A DNA stretch of 8,908 nt. Source: Sulfurovum sp. (GTDB lineage: Bacteria; Campylobacterota; Campylobacteria; Campylobacterales; Sulfurovaceae). Position 1 is the first letter of the stretch. Each line of letters opens with the position of its first letter. Of this stretch, positions 5,168 to 8,908 are shown one piece after another. The stretch covers positions 1-8,908 of the forward strand of contig JALSTF010000203.1 of the NCBI GenBank assembly GCA_026983895.1, read 5' to 3'. The notes below the pieces were generated by a model. That model worked only from the letters and a program-made list of their open reading frames with translations. It did no database searches and had not been told where the DNA came from. A program made the translations under genes and the position numbers.

Positions 5168-5632
5168 ATCGAATTTTTAACACATACCGTTACCTGGTGG
5201 CACTGGGTCCTCCTGGGGCTGCTTTTCATTATCGCCGAAATGGCAACAGGGACGTTCATTACACTCGGTTTTGGCCTGGCCGCCATTCTCGTCGGCCTGC
5301 TCGACCTTGTCGTCAACATGAACTTTCTCTTGCAGCTGATCCTCTGGATCCTGCTCTCGGTAGGTATCGTCACCCTGCTCTTCAAGTATTTCAAACGGCA
5401 GCCTACCGTTTCGAACACGGGACAGTCCGATTACGGCTTCGACACTCTCGGTACGGTCACGGAAGCCATCGCACCCCACCATCGCGGAGCGGTCCGTTTC
5501 GATACACCTGTCCTGGGAAACACAGTCTGGCGTGCGACAAGCGATATGGAACTTGCAGAAGGTTCCCGCGTAAGCATCAAAGAGGTACAGGGACAGCTCA
5601 TCAGGGTTATCCCAGCCATACACACCAACTAA
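5165..5632 (+). CDS. NfeD-family membrane protein (short form)
   Basis: A 155-residue protein of the short NfeD (NfeD1b) type. These partner SPFH/stomatin proteins in bacterial membranes and are thought to help organise membrane microdomains. Three hydrophobic segments lie at about 13-29, 32-50 and 54-74. A soluble OB-fold domain follows at about 93-150, beginning GTVTEAIAPHHRG and ending with VSIKEVQGQLIRVIP, typical of the family. The N-terminal serine-protease domain of long NfeD proteins is absent. The start codon is TTG. The gene stands 12 nt before the SPFH gene, whose ribosome site AAAGGAA overlaps this stop codon, so the two are almost certainly co-translated. Base composition is noticeably GC-richer than the flanking genes. 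Confidence 0.9.
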   Translation: MIEFLTHTVTWWHWVLLGLLFIIAEMATGTFITLGFGLAAILVGLLDLVVNMNFLLQLILWILLSVGIVTLLFKYFKRQPTVSNTGQSDYGFDTLGTVTEAIAPHHRGAVRFDTPVLGNTVWRATSDMELAEGSRVSIKEVQGQLIRVIPAIHTN

Positions 5633-5644
5633 AGGAAATCTACT

Positions 5645-6505
5645 ATGCAAGCAACACTTTTCATCATGCTGCTCATCGCCGCAGGCGTGGTCATCACTAT
5701 TTACAAAGGTATCAATATCGTCCCCCAGGGGGAAGAGTGGGTCGTCGAGCGGCTCGGAAAGTTCAGCCGTACTCTCAAACCGGGCCTGAATATCATCATC
5801 CCCTATCTCGATGCAATACGCCAGAAGGTCTCCACACGTGACATCATCCTCGACATTCCGCAGCAGGAGGTCATTACCAGGGACAATGCCGTCATCCTTA
5901 CCAATGCCGTGACCTTTATCCGTGTCACCCGCCCCCAGGATGCCATCTATGGTGTGGAGGACTTCTACCTCGCCATCCAGCAGCTGGTCATGACCACCCT
6001 GCGCTCCATCCTCGGCGAAATGAGCCTCGATGAAGCCCTTTCCAACAGGGAACACATCAAGGCCAAGCTCAAAGACCAGATCATCGACGATGTCGCAGAC
6101 TGGGGCGTAACGGTCAAATCGGTAGAGATCCAGGACATCTCCCCCTCGGCTTCCATGCAGGATTCCATGGAAAGACAGGCTGCGGCTGAGAGAGAAAGGC
6201 GTGCCATCGAGACCACGGCAGAGGGGAACAAGAACGCTGCCATCCTCGAAGCCGACGGAAAACTCGAAGCGGCCAAAAGAGAAGCCGAAGCACAAGTAGC
6301 TTTGGCCAACGCCTCGGCTGAAGCCATCCGCCTCATCTCCGACAACATTCAGGACAAAGAGTTGCCGGCCATGTTCCTGCTCGGAGACCGCTACATCAAC
6401 TCACTCGAACAGATCTCCAAAAGCCAGAACTCCAAGTTCGTCATCTACCCCGCAGACCTGCAGGGAGCCATTAAAGGGATGCTGGGGAATGTGTTCAAGA
6501 AGTAA
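5645..6505 (+). CDS. SPFH/stomatin-like protein (QmcA/HflK-C superfamily, paraslipin type)
   Basis: A 286-residue SPFH (band 7) protein anchored by one N-terminal membrane helix (about 3-21). The PHB/SPFH domain covers about 22-170: INIVPQGEEWVVERLGKF, then LKPGLNIIIPYLD, then TRDNAVILTNAV, ending with VKSVEIQDISPS, a hallmark of the stomatin/QmcA branch. An Ala/Glu/Arg-rich coiled coil at about 173-232 drives oligomerisation. The C-terminus (FVIYPADLQGAIKGMLG) is typical of the branch. Members form rings or microdomains that scaffold membrane proteins and FtsH-type proteolysis; a specific client cannot be named here. Sampled GC is 33/60 in 5701-5760 and 33/60 in 6001-6060, against 28/60 in an ilvC sample and 27/60 in the downstream gene. 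The PAS-GGDEF-EAL gene begins 38 nt later and may be read from the same transcript. Confidence 0.93.
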   Translation: MQATLFIMLLIAAGVVITIYKGINIVPQGEEWVVERLGKFSRTLKPGLNIIIPYLDAIRQKVSTRDIILDIPQQEVITRDNAVILTNAVTFIRVTRPQDAIYGVEDFYLAIQQLVMTTLRSILGEMSLDEALSNREHIKAKLKDQIIDDVADWGVTVKSVEIQDISPSASMQDSMERQAAAERERRAIETTAEGNKNAAILEADGKLEAAKREAEAQVALANASAEAIRLISDNIQDKELPAMFLLGDRYINSLEQISKSQNSKFVIYPADLQGAIKGMLGNVFKK

Positions 6506-6543
6506 TGACAATGAATCGAAAAAGTGAGAAAAAGAGCTGACTG

Positions 6544-8244
6544 ATGGATCGTGAAAAAAAGAATCGTATTTTCCATGACGGCCTTCTTGATTCGGATGAA
6601 AAATTCCGGGTTCTGGTAGAACATGCCGTGATCGGTACATACATCATCCGCAATGGCCATTTCACTTATGTCAATGAACGTTTTGCAGAGATATTCGGTT
6701 ACAGCAGGGAAGAGTTGATCGGGAAAAGCAATCTTGATCTGACACATCCCGATGACCGTGAGAAAACTGCCGAAAAAATAAGACAAAGGGTCGAAGGGAT
6801 GGCTGAAAGCATCGAATACAGCTTTCGGGGCCTTACAAAAACAGGTGAAATAAAATATATCCGTGTATACGGTTCAGTCTTTCACTATGAAGGGGAACGC
6901 GCCATCATCGGTACACTGATCGATGAAACAGAAATGGTAGAAGCACGCAAAGAGTTGCAAAAGCTGGCCAACTATGACAGTTTGACCGGCCTTTTCAACC
7001 GTCGTGTATTCCAATTGGAGTTTGAAAGGGCCATTGAACTTGGCAAACGCCGTGGGCATCGTGTAGCCCTGATCCTTATAGATCTGGACAATTTTAAACG
7101 TATCAATGACTCCCTGGGACATAAAATGGGTGACGAAGTCCTGCATCAGCTCAGTCAGCGGATCAAAAAACTTCTGCGTGTTTCAGACCTGTTCGCCAGA
7201 ATGGGAGGAGATGAATTTGCTATCATCGTAGAAGATTTCTATGATCTGAATGAAATTGCCCATATTTTACGAAAAATACAGAAGAGCATGAAAGAGAGTA
7301 TTGCTGTCGATCATATCGCATTGCGGCTGAACCTCAGCCTCGGTATCGCACTGTTCCCTGAACACGGGAAAGAAGCGGATACTTTGCAAAAAGCTGCGGA
7401 TATCGCCCTTTATGAAGCCAAAAAACAGGGAAAGAACCGCTATGCTTTCTTTGCCAGGAACAGTGATACGCTGCTCACAAAACTTCGTTTGGAAACAGAA
7501 CTTTCCACTGCAGTAGAACAGGGAGAGATCCAAATGTACCTGCAGCCCCAGTTCGATACACAGACACATACTCTGCTGGGTGCGGAAGCACTGATACGCT
7601 GGGCACATCCGCGAGAGGGACTTCTCTACCCGAAAGAGTTCCTCTCACTTGCCGGAGAAGCGGGAGAACTCTACAAACTGGATCTCTTCATTTTAAAACA
7701 GGCACTTGTACAGTTGCAGCGCTGGCATAGAGATAAAAAAGATGAGATCCAACTTTCAGTCAATGTTTCCAATGCTCTTTTTCATCATCAGGAATTTCTT
7801 CTGGAAATGCGGAAGCTGTATGATACATTCGGAGCGCTTCTCTGTCAGATAGAACTGGAACTGACCGAAGAGATCCTCCTTGAGAATGAAATCCATGCGA
7901 ACCATATCATCCATGCTTTGAAAGTCATGGGATTCAAACTTTCGATCGATGATTTCGGTACAGGCTATTCCTCTCTCAGCCATCTTAAAAAACTACAGGT
8001 GGACAAGATCAAGATCGACCGCTCTTTCATCAAAGAGCTGATACTCGATTCACAGGACCATATTATCGTCGAAGCCATCATCGTCATGGGTCATGCTCTT
8101 GGACTGGAAGTCCTGGCAGAAGGTGTCGAAACCGAAAAACAGCTGGATATTCTCAAAGACATGGGATGCGACAGCATCCAGGGGTTCTATTTTTCACAGG
8201 GCATTCCCTTGAATCTGTTTGAACAGAAATGGATGGAAGCATAA
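6544..8244 (+). CDS. PAS-GGDEF-EAL cyclic-di-GMP synthase/phosphodiesterase
   Basis: A 566-residue cytoplasmic signalling protein without membrane segments. A PAS domain spans about 18-135 (IRNGHFTYVNERFAEIFGYS, HPDDR, then a PAC-like region). The GGDEF domain spans about 140-303: YDSLTGLFNRR, DLDNFKRINDSLGH, and an intact active site GGDEF at 221-225. RVSD (212-215) stands five residues upstream and matches the product-inhibition I-site RxxD. The EAL domain spans about 315-560: EAL at 348-350, NVSN near 407-410, ELTEE near 439-443, DDFGTGYSSL from 469, KIDRSFI from 490 and EGVET at 526-530. All signatures needed for both activities are present, so neither domain can be called degenerate. The PAS ligand is unknown. 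The start is the first in-frame ATG, with only a weak AAGAG upstream. It converges on pyk with a 7-nt gap and no visible terminator. Confidence 0.95.
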   Translation: MDREKKNRIFHDGLLDSDEKFRVLVEHAVIGTYIIRNGHFTYVNERFAEIFGYSREELIGKSNLDLTHPDDREKTAEKIRQRVEGMAESIEYSFRGLTKTGEIKYIRVYGSVFHYEGERAIIGTLIDETEMVEARKELQKLANYDSLTGLFNRRVFQLEFERAIELGKRRGHRVALILIDLDNFKRINDSLGHKMGDEVLHQLSQRIKKLLRVSDLFARMGGDEFAIIVEDFYDLNEIAHILRKIQKSMKESIAVDHIALRLNLSLGIALFPEHGKEADTLQKAADIALYEAKKQGKNRYAFFARNSDTLLTKLRLETELSTAVEQGEIQMYLQPQFDTQTHTLLGAEALIRWAHPREGLLYPKEFLSLAGEAGELYKLDLFILKQALVQLQRWHRDKKDEIQLSVNVSNALFHHQEFLLEMRKLYDTFGALLCQIELELTEEILLENEIHANHIIHALKVMGFKLSIDDFGTGYSSLSHLKKLQVDKIKIDRSFIKELILDSQDHIIVEAIIVMGHALGLEVLAEGVETEKQLDILKDMGCDSIQGFYFSQGIPLNLFEQKWMEA

Positions 8245-8251
8245 CAATATA

Positions 8252-8908
8252 TCAATCCACCCACTTCTCTTCCTGCGCAAGCGATGAGAAGAACTCCATT
8301 TCATAGCGTGTCACCACACGGATGAGGTTGGTCGATCCGGGGACGCCTACCGGATCGCCTGCAACAAGTATGTAGGCGCTGTCCAGACTAAGCACTTCTC
8401 GCTCCAACCCTTCTTTCATTACTTCTGCCATCATGGTACGCAAATCATTCTTGGCTACCGAAAATGCAGGAACAATGCCCCACACAAGCGTAAGAGACTG
8501 TGCTGTCTTTTGGTCATGTGTTACCGCATAGATGGGCTGGCTGGGTCTGTAGCGCGCTGCTTTTTTAGCGGTACTTCCCGAAGCGGTCATCGCAATGATC
8601 CCCGAACATTGCAAGCTTTTGGAAAGGCGGACAGCAGCTTCGTCTATCTTGTCTCCCTGGTCGTGCATATCGAACACTCCGAATTTTTCGTAGGGATAGT
8701 ACGCTTCCGCCGCCTGTATGGTCTTGACCATCGTCTGCACGGCCAGGACCGGATTTTGGCCGATAGCACTCTCTTCGGAGAGCATCACCGCATCCGCACC
8801 GTCAAGCACCGCATTGGCCACATCGCTGATCTCAGCACGTGATGCGCTCTCCTTGGTGGTCATGGAAAGCAGCATCTGGGTCGCCACAATGACCGGTTTA
8901 CTCCTGTT
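8252..8908 (-). CDS. pyk: Pyruvate kinase, C-terminal part, runs off right edge
   Basis: The minus strand is open from base 8908 to the TGA at 8252-8254, giving 218 residues beginning NRSKPVIVATQMLLSM; the true start lies outside the window. It catalyses phosphoenolpyruvate plus ADP to pyruvate plus ATP, the last step of glycolysis. KPVIVATQML and the following ASRAEISDVANAVLDGADAV are the late (beta/alpha)8-barrel signatures of pyruvate kinase. SEESAIGQNP replaces the commoner SGETAKG-like text but keeps the family pattern. The allosteric C-domain follows: SGIIAMTASGSTAKKAARYRP, then AVTHDQKTAQSLTLVWGI, ending near VPGSTNLIRVV. There is no extra C-terminal PEP-utiliser domain. A GTG at 8885-8887 is internal and is not the start. 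Confidence 0.95.
   Translation of the reverse strand, partial: NRSKPVIVATQMLLSMTTKESASRAEISDVANAVLDGADAVMLSEESAIGQNPVLAVQTMVKTIQAAEAYYPYEKFGVFDMHDQGDKIDEAAVRLSKSLQCSGIIAMTASGSTAKKAARYRPSQPIYAVTHDQKTAQSLTLVWGIVPAFSVAKNDLRTMMAEVMKEGLEREVLSLDSAYILVAGDPVGVPGSTNLIRVVTRYEMEFFSSLAQEEKWVD

Noticed and set aside
5177..6295. A 372-codon open frame on the minus strand opposite nfeD and the SPFH gene
   Set aside because: It lies wholly antisense to two well-recognised genes, has a low-complexity Asp/Gly-rich translation with no family resemblance, and arises from the high GC3 of the plus-strand genes.
6511..6540. A 9-codon ATG...TGA mini-frame (MNRKSEKKS) between the SPFH gene and the PAS-GGDEF-EAL gene
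   Set aside because: There is no clear ribosome site, it is very short, and nothing suggests an attenuator or leader peptide.
8245..8251. A terminator between the PAS-GGDEF-EAL gene and pyk
   Set aside because: The gap is 7 nt and I found no convincing stem-loop in it or in the adjoining gene ends.
1..8908. tRNA or rRNA genes
   Set aside because: I saw no tRNA-like T-loop sequence in a clover-leaf context and no rRNA-like sequence; nearly all of the window is accounted for by protein genes and the short intergenic regions described.

Overview
The window looks like a chromosomal stretch from a Campylobacterota (epsilonproteobacterial) genome, most likely a Sulfurovum/Sulfurimonas-type marine or sulfur-cycling lineage. 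The reasons are the co-directional order ilvC, divergent polysaccharide deacetylase, dprA (an order I recall from Campylobacter), the protein flavour of each gene, AT-rich intergenic regions with clear TATAAT boxes, and moderate coding GC. Genus-level placement is inference.

Layout. 1-1044 (minus): N-terminal 348 codons of an exported GH3 (NagZ-like) beta-N-acetylhexosaminidase, running off the left edge. 1045-1338: intergenic region with copy 1 of a repeated, apparently structured element. 1339-1860 (plus): a periplasmic TlpA-like thioredoxin, meeting dprA end to end with no spacer. 1861-2637 (minus): dprA. 2709-3782 (minus): membrane-anchored divergent polysaccharide deacetylase. 3783-4036: intergenic region with copy 2 of the element. 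4037-5062 (minus): ilvC. 5165-6505 (plus): a short nfeD gene (TTG start) and an SPFH/stomatin gene forming a membrane-microdomain pair, richer in GC than the neighbours. 6544-8244 (plus): a PAS-GGDEF-EAL cyclic-di-GMP protein. 8252-8908 (minus): C-terminal part of pyruvate kinase, running off the right edge.

The most interesting signal is not a protein. Two about 147-150 nt sequences, at 1092-1238 (minus) and 3868-4017 (plus), are clearly homologous although both lie between genes. They share three long invariant blocks. Between the blocks the sequence diverges, but it diverges so that two stems are kept: a terminal stem P1 and an inner hairpin P2. Three base pairs change on both sides (two in P1, one in P2), and two P1 pairs are G-C in one copy and G-U in the other. 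The wobbles indicate that the purine-rich strand is the RNA. P2 carries an invariant GGGGAGA loop, and a GGAGGAGG tract sits in the unpaired 5' side. One copy lies in the upstream region of the GH3 gene. The other sits between ilvC and the deacetylase gene, antisense to both, so a simple cis riboswitch does not fit both copies. I do not recognise the family. A small-RNA family, or a MITE/PATE-like mobile repeat with RNA structure, fits best.

The protein-coding part is otherwise ordinary: housekeeping metabolism (ilvC, pyk), DNA uptake and processing (dprA), envelope proteins (GH3, deacetylase, TlpA-like, NfeD/SPFH) and second-messenger signalling (PAS-GGDEF-EAL).
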